From NCBI RefSeq assembly GCF_944324505.1, contig NZ_CALUWO010000002.1, positions 248,001 to 312,000 of the forward strand: a stretch of DNA of 64,000 bases, in the 5' to 3' direction. Of the stretch, positions 34,632-43,700 are shown one piece after another (positions within the stretch are counted from its first letter, which is position 1; every line of letters starts with the position of its first letter). The DNA comes from an uncultured Desulfovibrio sp. GTDB taxonomy: Bacteria; Desulfobacterota; Desulfovibrionia; Desulfovibrionales; Desulfovibrionaceae. A model generated the notes under the pieces. The model was not told the DNA's origin. It ran no database searches and saw only the letters and a list, made by a program, of their open reading frames with translations. Both the position numbers and the translations under genes were made by a program.

Positions 34632-36218
34632 CTAGTCGCCATGGCTGTCGAAACGGATGCTGACCTCCTTGTCCAGCCCCTTCCGGACGAGCTTGTCCGC
34701 ATCCTTGATGGCATCGCGCTCCACAGGGCAGGCTCCGCGGCCCATGATGTGCAGGGCAAGCCCCTTGCCGTTATCGTGGCGCGAAAAGATGGCCGTATAG
34801 ACGTTCTGGCAGTGCGTGCGGTCCAGGCTTTCTGCCAGCGACAGAAAGAGGGCAAAGGGGCGCAGGCGCGTCCGCAGATTTTCGCCCAGGGCTTCACCGC
34901 CTTCCTGCAACTTGCGGGACGGCCCCTTGCTGTGCAGCAGGGCCAGCCGGGCCATGAATTCGATTTCGTCCTGGGTAAAGCCCAGCAGTTCCGTATTGCG
35001 GATCAGGTAGTGGCTGTGGGCGGCATGACGCGAATAGGCAATGAAAATGCCGATGTCGTGCAGCAGCGCGGCATAGCTCAGCAGTTCACGGGCCTGGGCA
35101 TCCTCCTTCAGGCAGCCGCATTCCACGGCGGAATCGTGCAGTTGCAGGGTCAGATTGCGCATATGCCGGGCATGGCGCTCCTCGAAGGCGCAGCGCCGGG
35201 CCAGACGCATGACGCTCTGCTCGCGGATGCCGCCCAGACCGGGTTCCGCCCCCTGGCCCCAGCGGCGCTGCTGGTCCACAAGGATGCCGTCCAGAATATT
35301 CCGGTGGCTCACGAGCATTTCGGACATGTGCAGCTCTTCCAGCAGCGCCTGAAGAATGGCCGCCCCGGTCACCAGCACTTCCGCACGGCGCGGGCTGACC
35401 CCCGGCAGCTCCTTGCGCCGGGACAGGGGCAGCGCACAGATATGCTGTGCGGTACGGCGCAGGGTTTCCAGCTTCAGGGTATGCTGGTCCGGGCCGGGCG
35501 CAGAGCCGGTTTCCAGCCGGTGCCCCAGGGCATGCAGGGTTTCGATGGTGCCGGAACTGCCCACGGCTTCCATGATCTCAAAGGACTGCACGCGCTTCAG
35601 GCTGTGCGAGGCCTCCATGCGCACATAGTGGCGCATGGCCTCATATTCCGCTTCGGACACCGGCGCTTCCCGGCCCTGCAAGAACTGATTGTCAAGGCGC
35701 ACGCAGCCCAGCTTGAGCGAATCCAGGGAGCTGTATTCCACGGAATTGCCCACCACCAGTTCGGTGCTGCCCCCGCCAATATCCATGAACAGACGCTGGG
35801 ACAGGCTGTGCGGCAGGCCGCTGGACACTCCCAGATAGATGAGGCGGGCCTCTTCCTGCCCGGAAATGATGGTCACGGCCAGGCCGGTATTGTCATAGGC
35901 CCGGCGGATGAAGTCCTGGGCATTCTTGGCATCGCGCACGGCCGAAGTGGCCACGGTGATGATTTCCTGTGCGCCGTAGGAAGCACACATGGCACCAAAG
36001 GAACGCAGCACATGAAAGGCGCGCTGCATGGCTTCTTCCTGCAACTGGCGGGACTGGAAGGCATTTTCCCCCAGACGCAGCATGTGCTTGACCCGGTTGA
36101 GCACCGAATGCACGCCATTGGGCGCGGTGCGCACCACCATGAGGTGCGCGGAATTGCTGCCCAGATCAATGATACCCGTTATCCGGGTCAGGCCCGGGAT
36201 AGCTCCCTGCATTGCCAT
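34632..36218 (-). CDS. ppx: Exopolyphosphatase / Ppx-GppA family
   Basis: Releases phosphate from polyphosphate ends (or hydrolyses pppGpp). 528 residues. ASKHA phosphatase core: IIDLGSNSAHLMVV, ATSAVRDAKNAQDF, ISGQEEARLIYLGV, LFMDIGGGSTELVVG and GSSGTIETLHALG. From about residue 310 a C-terminal HD-like helical domain follows (LLHDIGIFIAYSRHAAHSHYLI), as in E. coli Ppx. GGAGGTAAC precedes the start. It overlaps the upstream HD gene by 31 bases and shares an operon with ppk1. Ppx versus GppA cannot be decided by eye; context favours polyphosphate. Confidence 0.92.
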   Translation of the reverse strand: MAMQGAIPGLTRITGIIDLGSNSAHLMVVRTAPNGVHSVLNRVKHMLRLGENAFQSRQLQEEAMQRAFHVLRSFGAMCASYGAQEIITVATSAVRDAKNAQDFIRRAYDNTGLAVTIISGQEEARLIYLGVSSGLPHSLSQRLFMDIGGGSTELVVGNSVEYSSLDSLKLGCVRLDNQFLQGREAPVSEAEYEAMRHYVRMEASHSLKRVQSFEIMEAVGSSGTIETLHALGHRLETGSAPGPDQHTLKLETLRRTAQHICALPLSRRKELPGVSPRRAEVLVTGAAILQALLEELHMSEMLVSHRNILDGILVDQQRRWGQGAEPGLGGIREQSVMRLARRCAFEERHARHMRNLTLQLHDSAVECGCLKEDAQARELLSYAALLHDIGIFIAYSRHAAHSHYLIRNTELLGFTQDEIEFMARLALLHSKGPSRKLQEGGEALGENLRTRLRPFALFLSLAESLDRTHCQNVYTAIFSRHDNGKGLALHIMGRGACPVERDAIKDADKLVRKGLDKEVSIRFDSHGD

Positions 36219-36811
36219 GTTACCTCCATGCCAAAAACACGACGGAAAAGCGCGGCCTTTTTTCTGACCCGCTCCAGTTCTTCATAGCAGCCCAGTGGCG
36301 AAACCACGGACAGCACAAGGGCCGTGTTCTCCACGCGGGCTTCCAGCTGCTGCACGGCGCCGCTGTGGCTGTAGTCCAGCGCGTCCGCCAGACGCAGCAG
36401 GGCGGCCAGACAGCATACGGCGCGCTGTGCGCCGGGATCCAGCGCGCGAAAGCGCTTCTGGCGGCGCGAGGGCGCACGCCGGCGATGATAGCGGGCCACC
36501 AGGGCCACTTCCTCGCGGATGGCGTCGGGCACGTGGTAGCCGGGCACGGCATCTTCCCGTATCATGGCCGCGCTGCGGCGGTGATGCCGCCGCTGCCCGC
36601 CGATCCAGCCCACGTCATGCAGACGGGCGGCCCAGGTCAGCACCTCGCCCCACATGTCGTCCAGACCGTGCAGGCTGCCGGTGGCCTGGAACAGTTCCTG
36701 GGCAAAGCGGGCCACCCGCCGACCATGTTCCAGCGAGGCGTCCATGCCCGCAGGCAGCGCCGTCTGCGGCTGCGCCGGGGCTTCCCGCTGTTGCTGTGTT
36801 GCTTTTGTCAT
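36188..36811 (-). CDS. Stand-alone HD-domain protein related to the Ppx C-terminal domain
   Basis: 207 residues. HD motif ARLHDVGWIGGQRRHHRRSAAMI, later VARYHRRRAPSRRQKRFRALDP and LLRLADALDYSHSGAVQQLEARVENTALVLSVVSPLGCYEELERVRKKAALFRRVFG. The order of these blocks parallels residues about 330-525 of the adjacent Ppx (LLHDIGIF, LSLAESLDRTH, ADKLVRKGLDKEVSIRF). It therefore looks like a duplicated regulatory/HD half without the phosphatase core. It lies between ppk1 and ppx, overlapping ppx by 31 bases, so it is co-expressed. A role in polyphosphate or nucleotide turnover is inferred. Confidence 0.8.
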   Translation of the reverse strand: MTKATQQQREAPAQPQTALPAGMDASLEHGRRVARFAQELFQATGSLHGLDDMWGEVLTWAARLHDVGWIGGQRRHHRRSAAMIREDAVPGYHVPDAIREEVALVARYHRRRAPSRRQKRFRALDPGAQRAVCCLAALLRLADALDYSHSGAVQQLEARVENTALVLSVVSPLGCYEELERVRKKAALFRRVFGMEVTWQCRELSRA

Positions 36812-36835
36812 TGCCGTTCCTCGTTCTCCCGCTGC

Positions 36836-39256
36836 CTACTGGCCGAGACAGCCGTACTTTTCCAGCATGCGGTACTGGACTTCCGTGCCGCGCTGCCCCG
36901 GCCGCCGCACGTAGCTTCCGTCATCCTGCAATTCGTAGGCCCGCGGATCGTCCAGATGCGGCCACAGCACATCCTTGACCACGGCCGCACGCAGCACGGG
37001 GTCAAGAATGGGGGTCAGCACCTCGATGCGCCGGTCCAGATTGCGGGGCATGATATCGGCGCTGCCCATATACAGCACGGCATCGCCGCCATTGTGGAAA
37101 TAGTAGAGCCGCACGTGCTCCAGAAAACGCCCCACAATGGACGATACCTCGATATTGTCGCTCACGCCGGGTACGCCGGGGCGCAGGCAGCACACGCCGC
37201 GCACCTGGATGCGCACGCGCACCCCGGCCTGCGACGCCTTGTACAGCTCCTGGATGCAGACCTTGTCCACAAGCTGATTGCACTTGAGCGCAATGAGGCC
37301 GTCGCCATGGACCTTGTGGCGCTCCACCTCGCGGCGGATGCCGGCCACCAGCCCGCGGCGGATGCCCTGCGGCGCCACCAGAAGATAGCGGTAGTCATCC
37401 TTGACGGCGTAGCCGGTCATGACATTGAACAGCTCGCTCACTTCCGAACAGATACCCTTGTGCGCGGTCAGCAGGCCCATGTCGCTGTAAATCTTGGCCG
37501 TGGACGGATTGTAGTTGCCCGAACCGATGTGCACATAGCGGCGCACACCCTGTGCCTCGCGGCGCACCACCAGGCAGAGCTTGGCATGAATCTTCATGCC
37601 CGGAATGCCGTAGACCACATGGACGCCGGCCTTTTCCATCTCCTCCGCCCAGCCGATATTGCTGGCTTCGTCAAAGCGGGCCTTGAGCTCCACCACCGCC
37701 GTGACCTGCTTGCCCCGCCGCCGCGCCTCGATGAGGGAATGCACGATGGGCGAATCCCGGCCCACGCGGTACAGGGTCTGCTTGATGGCAATGACGCCGG
37801 GGTCCTCGCTGGCGCGCCGCACAAAGTCCTGCACGGCCACAAAGCTCTGATACGGATGAAAGAGCAGCATGTCCTGCGAGCGGATGGCATTGAACACCGC
37901 ATCCCGGTTTTCATCCAGAAAGGCCGGCGGCATGGAAGGATAGACCGGCTCATCCTTGAGGCCCGGCCGGTCCAGCCCGTACAGGGACATGAGCGAGGAA
38001 AAGGCCATGGGTCCCTTGACCCGGTAGACCTGATAGGGCTTGATGTCCAGAATGTCCATGAGAAAGCGCCGCATGTCCGCGGGCATGGAGTGGGCCACCT
38101 CCAGGCGCACCACATCCCCGAAACGGCGCTGATCCACCAGATCGCGCACGGCCTCCAGCAGATCGTGCGCCTCGTCTTCCTCTATCTCCACATCGGCATT
38201 GCGCGTGATGCGGAACAGGGAGGAATTGAGAATATGCATGCCCGGGAACAGCATGGGCAGGTGCTGCTGCACCAGGGTTTCCAGCAGGATGATGTCATTG
38301 TCCCGCGTATTGGAGCAGAAGCCCAGCGATGCGTAGCCCTTGGCTTCCTTGTTGCGCGGCGAAAAGACCAGGCGCTGGAAATTGTTGGGAATCTTGAGGC
38401 GGGCATAGCGTATGCTCCCCTGCCTGTCCTCCAGCTGCACCAGGAAGTTGAGGGTAAGTCCCGAGATGATGGAAAGGGGATGACTGGGGTCGATGGCCTG
38501 CGGCGTGAGCGCGGGAAAGACCTCGTCGGCAAAGTACTGGTCCAGAAACTTCTGCTGCTTGCGCGTCAGATCGCAATAACGCACAAGGCGCACGCCGCGG
38601 TCCTGAAGATGGGGCAGCAGGTACTTGTTCCAGTGTTCCTGGGCCTGGGCCAGCTGGGCCAGGGTCCGGCGCCGTATTTCCGCCAGCTGGCGCGAGGGCG
38701 GCGTGCGGTCGGGGCCGGTGGGCGGCACCCGGCTTTCGTACTGCCGCTGCACATTGGCCACGCGGATCATGAAGAATTCGTCCAGATTGCTCCGGAAAAT
38801 GCACAGAAACTTGAGCTGCTCCAGCAGGGGCTGCTTGGTGTCCAGCGCTTCGCCGAGCACGCGGGAATTGAATTCCAGCCAGCTGATCTCGCGGTTGATG
38901 TACAGACCGGGACAGGACAGGTCCTGCACCTGTTCCATGGTACATTCCGCGATGCTTTCGTCATGCTGCAACGGGGGCATGGTCTCGTTCATGCTTGTCT
39001 GCTCCGTATCCGCCGCCTCCAGCGGGGCCTCCTCAAGGGATGAAGATGGTGCGTCTTCGCGCCATGCCGTGGCCGGCGCCTCTGCCGCACTCCCGGCGCG
39101 CGGGCTGTTTTCCGGGCCGGTTTCCCGATCATCCCGCGGCGCTGTCTGCGGGGCAGGCGCCCCGGTCTGTCCGTTTCTGCCCTCTGCGGATGCTTCCGCC
39201 ATGTTCCCGTCCGCCGGGGCCTCCGGGGACGGGGACCGTGGCTCGTTACTGTTCAT
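36836..39256 (-). CDS. ppk: Polyphosphate kinase (PPK1)
   Basis: Polymerises the ATP gamma-phosphate into polyphosphate. 806 residues; typical PPK1 is about 690. The first 100 residues are a low-complexity Pro/Ala/Glu/Ser extension, then the N domain (LYINREISWLEFNSRVL), head domain, and C1/C2 domains. The autophosphorylated His is in YVHIGSGNYNPSTAKIY; further C-domain motifs are ALKCNQLVDK and YMGSADIMPRNLDRRIE. The start at 39256 has AGGAGAG upstream; a later ATG near residue 86 (MNETMPPLQ) could give a shorter form. It heads ppk-HD-ppx. Confidence 0.94.
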   Translation of the reverse strand: MNSNEPRSPSPEAPADGNMAEASAEGRNGQTGAPAPQTAPRDDRETGPENSPRAGSAAEAPATAWREDAPSSSLEEAPLEAADTEQTSMNETMPPLQHDESIAECTMEQVQDLSCPGLYINREISWLEFNSRVLGEALDTKQPLLEQLKFLCIFRSNLDEFFMIRVANVQRQYESRVPPTGPDRTPPSRQLAEIRRRTLAQLAQAQEHWNKYLLPHLQDRGVRLVRYCDLTRKQQKFLDQYFADEVFPALTPQAIDPSHPLSIISGLTLNFLVQLEDRQGSIRYARLKIPNNFQRLVFSPRNKEAKGYASLGFCSNTRDNDIILLETLVQQHLPMLFPGMHILNSSLFRITRNADVEIEEDEAHDLLEAVRDLVDQRRFGDVVRLEVAHSMPADMRRFLMDILDIKPYQVYRVKGPMAFSSLMSLYGLDRPGLKDEPVYPSMPPAFLDENRDAVFNAIRSQDMLLFHPYQSFVAVQDFVRRASEDPGVIAIKQTLYRVGRDSPIVHSLIEARRRGKQVTAVVELKARFDEASNIGWAEEMEKAGVHVVYGIPGMKIHAKLCLVVRREAQGVRRYVHIGSGNYNPSTAKIYSDMGLLTAHKGICSEVSELFNVMTGYAVKDDYRYLLVAPQGIRRGLVAGIRREVERHKVHGDGLIALKCNQLVDKVCIQELYKASQAGVRVRIQVRGVCCLRPGVPGVSDNIEVSSIVGRFLEHVRLYYFHNGGDAVLYMGSADIMPRNLDRRIEVLTPILDPVLRAAVVKDVLWPHLDDPRAYELQDDGSYVRRPGQRGTEVQYRMLEKYGCLGQ

Positions 39257-39349
39257 GGTGACTCTCCTCCGTTTTTCCGGCATATGCCGCAGGACCTGGC
39301 AGCCCTGCCCGGGCATCTCCCGCGGAACGCCCCACTATCCCGGCATACG

Positions 39350-39393
39350 GCAACTATTCTGTGAAAAAACGGTAACAAATACGTGAAAAAGGG
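39350..39393 (-). promoter_or_regulatory. Tandem 11-bp repeats upstream of ppk, candidate Pho-box array
   Basis: Plus-strand units GTGAAAAAACG (39361), GTAACAAATAC (39372) and GTGAAAAAGGG (39383) follow each other exactly every 11 bases; GCAACTATTCT (39350) may be a fourth, weaker unit. Read on the minus strand they lie just upstream of a GATAGT -10-like element facing ppk. The 11-bp period is that of PhoB/PhoP sites. Confidence 0.5.
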
Positions 39394-39516
39394 GCAATGA
39401 CGACCTGCTGCGCGCCATGACGGAGACCTTGCCCATCCCCGCGAAATGCGTCAGGATACACCCGCGCCGGGCCGTCCTTCCCGACTCCGGACGCTCAAAC
39501 CGCTGGAATCAATGCT

Positions 39517-40515
39517 ATGTCTGAAATGCAACGCTTCTGCGTGGCCGGGGGCGGCAGCTGGGGCACGGCCCTGGCCCACCTGCTGGCCGCGCGCGGTCAC
39601 GACGTGACCCTCTGGCTGCGCGATGCCCATGTGGCGGAATCCATCAACCAGTATCACGAAAATCCCCGCTATCTGCCCGGCCTGCCCCTGCACCCCGGCC
39701 TGAAGGCCAGCACCCGTTCCGAATCCCTGTCCGCCCCCTGCGTGGTGCTGGCCATTCCCTGCCAGCAGCTGCGCGGCTGGCTGCGGGAGCATCAGTCCTG
39801 TCTGCATCCTTCCCCGGTGCTCGTCAATGCGGCCAAGGGGCTTGAAATCGAATCCATGGCCACGCCCAGCCGCATGGTGGCCGAGGTGCTGCCCGCCGGC
39901 AGGGCGCGCTATGCCATGCTTTCCGGCCCCTCCTTTGCCGCCGAGGTCCTGCGCGGCCAGCCCACGGCCGTGGTGCTGGCCAGTCGCGACGAAAGCCTGG
40001 GCCGCCAGCTGCGCGAGGCCATCTCCGGCCCGCTGTTCCGCTGCTATTCCAGCACCGACGTGGTGGGCGTGGAGCTGGGCGGCGCCCTCAAGAACATCAT
40101 GGCCATTGCGGCCGGTATCTGCGACGGCCTGGGCCTGGGCAACAACAGCCGGGCAGCCCTCATCACGCGCGGCCTGGCCGAAATGTCCCGCCTGGGCGTG
40201 GCCTGCGGCGCGCAGGAGCGGACCTTCATGGGACTTTCCGGCCTGGGAGACCTGACCCTTACCTGCACGGGAGACCTCTCCCGCAACCGGCAGGTGGGGC
40301 TGCGCCTGGGCCGGGGCGAATGCCTGGATGACATCACCGCCAGCCTGGGCATGGTGGCCGAAGGGGTAAAGACCACGGCCGCCGTGCACATGCTGTCCCG
40401 GCGGCTGGGAGTGGAGGCACCCATCACCGCCGCCGTCTACAGCGTGCTCTACGAACAGTGCGCCCCCGCCGATGCCGCTGCCAGCCTCATGACCCGCGCC
40501 CTGCGCATGGAATGA
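39517..40515 (+). CDS. gpsA: NAD(P)-dependent glycerol-3-phosphate dehydrogenase
   Basis: Makes sn-glycerol-3-phosphate for phospholipids from dihydroxyacetone phosphate. 332 residues. Rossmann GGGSWGTALAHLLA, NAAKGLEIES, MLSGPSFAAEVLRGQPTAVVLAS, GVELGGALKNIMAIAAGICDGLGLGNNSRAALITRGLAEMSRLG with the catalytic Lys, GLSGLGDLTLTCTGDLSRN and GMVAEGVKTT. The ribosome binding site is weak. It is divergent from ppk and not clearly linked to the coo operon that follows after 223 bases. Confidence 0.96.
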   Translation: MSEMQRFCVAGGGSWGTALAHLLAARGHDVTLWLRDAHVAESINQYHENPRYLPGLPLHPGLKASTRSESLSAPCVVLAIPCQQLRGWLREHQSCLHPSPVLVNAAKGLEIESMATPSRMVAEVLPAGRARYAMLSGPSFAAEVLRGQPTAVVLASRDESLGRQLREAISGPLFRCYSSTDVVGVELGGALKNIMAIAAGICDGLGLGNNSRAALITRGLAEMSRLGVACGAQERTFMGLSGLGDLTLTCTGDLSRNRQVGLRLGRGECLDDITASLGMVAEGVKTTAAVHMLSRRLGVEAPITAAVYSVLYEQCAPADAAASLMTRALRME

Positions 40516-40573
40516 TTCCCGCACGCATCCCGTGCCGTCCTGCGGCATGAACAGGCGCTTCCGTCTGTAACAA

Positions 40574-40589
40574 CGGGGTGTTGCTTGCA
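40574..40589 (+). promoter_or_regulatory. Possible sigma-54 promoter of the coo operon
   Basis: CGGGGTGTTGCTTGCA keeps the GG-N10-GC spacing and the TTGCA -12 part of sigma-54 sites, but the -24 half is weak. It lies 150 bases before cooM. Confidence 0.35.
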
Positions 40590-40738
40590 TCGGCAGCGGT
40601 TTTGGGCTACGTCCTGAAGAACGTGGCCTTTTTTTCACATACTTTCTTCCGCTGCCGGCCGTTCCCCGTGAAACAGGCGTCCTTCCTGGCCGTCCTGTCA
40701 CGACGGTACCCGCCGGGCAGCCAACGTCCGGGGCGCTT

Positions 40739-43700
40739 ATGACCATACCGACGGCACTGGCCGGCTTTCCCCTGCTGTTTGTACCGGGGCTGTTTTTTCT
40801 CTTGATCGGTACCTGGCAGGCCGTCTGCCAGCGCAGGAACCTCCGGCGGCTCATCTGCTGGGGAGCCGTGCAGGATGCCGGCATCATCTGCCTGGCGCTG
40901 GGCTGTCCCGGTCCTGTGACGGGCCTGGGGGTTGTGCTGTATCTGCTTTTCCAGCTGGCCGCACGCGGTCTGGCCCTCACGGCGCTGCACAGCCTGACGC
41001 AGGACACGCAGGCGCAGCTGGATGCCCTGCGGGGTGCCGGAAAACAGCGGCGCTGCGCCGGCCTGCTGCTGGCGCTGGGACTGCTGGCCGCGGTGGGCGG
41101 CTCGCCCTTTCTGGTGCCGGAGGGCCGTCTGTTCATTACCCGTGCCATCCTGGGCGCCGGCCTGCCCGGCCAGACGGAGCTGGCCCTGTGCCTGCTCATG
41201 GCTGCCTGTACGCTGGTAACCCTGGCCCTGCATGTGCATGCCGTGCAGGTGACCCTGCTGGAAGCTCCCCGCAGCCATGCCCGCCCCCTGCCGGCCCGGC
41301 CCGCGGGCGCAGCAGCCCTGATCTGCTGTGTACTGGTGGCCGTGCTGGGCCTGGGGCGTGATCCCCTGACCGCGCTTGTGGCCGCCGTGCTGCACTGCCC
41401 GGCTCCTGCCCATGTGCCGCCGCATCCTGCCTTCTGGCTGCTCTATGCCGGTGCCCTGCTGGGAGGCGCCGGCAGCCTGCTGCGCTGGCGCCCTGCCCCG
41501 TGGCTGGTGGTGGCCGCATGCGCCCTGGCCCTGGGCAGCGTGTTTGCCGTGCCGGTCAACGGTCTGTCCAGCCTGTTTCTCTGCCTCATCGGCCTGGTGG
41601 CCCTGCTGGTCAGCCTGTATTCCATCGGCTACATGGCCCATGATACGGAGCCTGCCCGCTACTGGTTCTTTCTGCCCCTGACCTTTGCCTCGCTGGCGGG
41701 CATTGTGGCCACGCCGGACCTGGCGGCCCTGTACGGCTACTGGGAACTCATGACCTTTGCCTCCTATTTTCTGGTCGTGCACGAAGGACACCGGGCGGCC
41801 CGCGATGCCGGCTTCAAGTATTATGTCATGTGCGCGGGCGGGGCACTGCTGCTCATGCCCGGCATCATGGCCCTTTCCGGCGGGCATACCGCCTTTGCCC
41901 AGTGGCCGCTGGCCATGGCCCATCTGCCCTCCTTCAGCGTCAAGGCCGGGCTGCTGCTCTGCCTGGCGGGCTTTGCGGTAAAGGCCGGCCTGGTGCCCCT
42001 GCACTCCTGGCTGCCCGATGCCCATCCGGCCGCACCGTCTCCGGTGTCCGGACCGCTGTCGGGCATCATCACCAAGACCGGCATCTTCGGCCTGCTGCTC
42101 CTGACCTGCGCCTCGGTCAACGGCACCCCGCTCATGCCGGCCCTGCGCGGCCTGTACGGCCTCACCTGGCTGGGCACGGCGCTTGTCTTCATGGGGGCCT
42201 TTACCCTGATCTACGGCGAACTCATGGCCCTGCGGCAGGAGGACATCAAGCGCATGCTGGCCTTTTCCACCCTGGGGCAGCTGGGGGAAATCGCCCTGAC
42301 CCTGGGCATGGGCACCGTCCTGGCCACCTATGCGGTGCTGGCCCATGTGAGCATGCACGCCATCATGAAGGACCTGCTCTTTCTGGGCGCCGGCGCCCTC
42401 ATCCTGCGCAGCGGCTCGCGCCGCCTGGCAGACATGCGCGGCCTGGGCCGGCAAATGCCCTGGACCGTCTCCTGCCTGTGCGCCGGCCTGATCGCCATCA
42501 TGGGCCTGCCGCCCTTTGGCGGCTTTCTGAGCAAGTATCTCATGATCCGGGCCGTGGTGGACGCTGGGCATCTCTGGCTGGGCGCCCTCATTCTGGCGGG
42601 ATCGCTGGTGGGAGCCGTCTACTACATCCGCATTCTGAAGACCCTGGTTTTCGAGGAGCGCCCGGCGCACCTGCCGCCGGTGGAAGAGGCCCCGCTGACC
42701 ATGCGCCTGCCCCTGCTGGTGCTGGCCCTGCTCTGTCTGGTGCCCGGGCTGGCGCCCTGGCTCTGGGACATGGTGCTCACCCCTGCCGTTTCTGCCTGCT
42801 TCCAGGTCGATCCCACGCAGGGCGGGCAGATTCCCTCGCCTCTGCTGCTCATCTTTGCCGACACCAGCATCTGGCCCCCCTTTGTGGCCCTGCCGGTCTT
42901 CGGTGCCATTCTGCCCGCGCTCTTCTACCGCAGTGCCCGGCAGGCCGGTCTCTGCGCCCTGCTGGTGCTGCTGGGTACGGCCGTGCTGGTGGGCCTGCTG
43001 GGGCGCGAACTGGACACGCTTTCCTTCGGCTTTGCCCTGCTGGTGCCTGTCATGGGCGCCATCAACGTGGTCTACGCCCTGGGCTACATGAGCCACAGCC
43101 ACAGCCAGTGGCGCTTCTACTGTGCCTTTACGGCCATGTGCGGCGGGCTGGTGGGCATGGCCGCTGCCCAGACCCTGTTCAGCTTCTTCCTGTTCTGGGA
43201 AATCATGAGCGCCTGGACGCTCTATCTGGCCCTGGCCCACGAAGGCGATGCCCTGTCCCTGCGCGAAGCCTTCAAGTACTTCTGCTTCAATGTGTGCGGG
43301 GCGGGCTTCATCTTTGTGGGGGTCTGCTTCCTGGGCGGCAATCTGGCCATGACCGTGCGGCCCGGCGCGCTGGTATCGGCCCTGTCCTCCCTGCAATGGC
43401 ATGCTGTGGGCACGCCCTTCCTGCTGGGCTTCTGCCTGCTGGGCACGGGCTTCCTCATGAAGGCCGCGCAGCTGCCCTTCCGCATTGACTGGCAGATGCA
43501 CCCGGCCGTGGCCCCTACGCCGGTTTCGGGCTTCATCTCGTCAGTGCTGCTGAAAAGTTCCGTCTTTGGTCTCGTCAAGCTCTTTCTGCTGCTGGGCGGT
43601 GCGGCCCTGGGCAGCGGCCTCATGAATGCCCTGCACGTGCATGCGGTGCAGGTCGTGATCATGTGGATAGGCGGCATCACCATTGTCTATGCGGCCCTTC

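Noticed and set aside
40607..43501. 964-codon minus-strand frame opposite cooM
   Set aside because: Gln/Gly/His-rich antisense of a membrane protein gene; cooM is clearly the coding strand.
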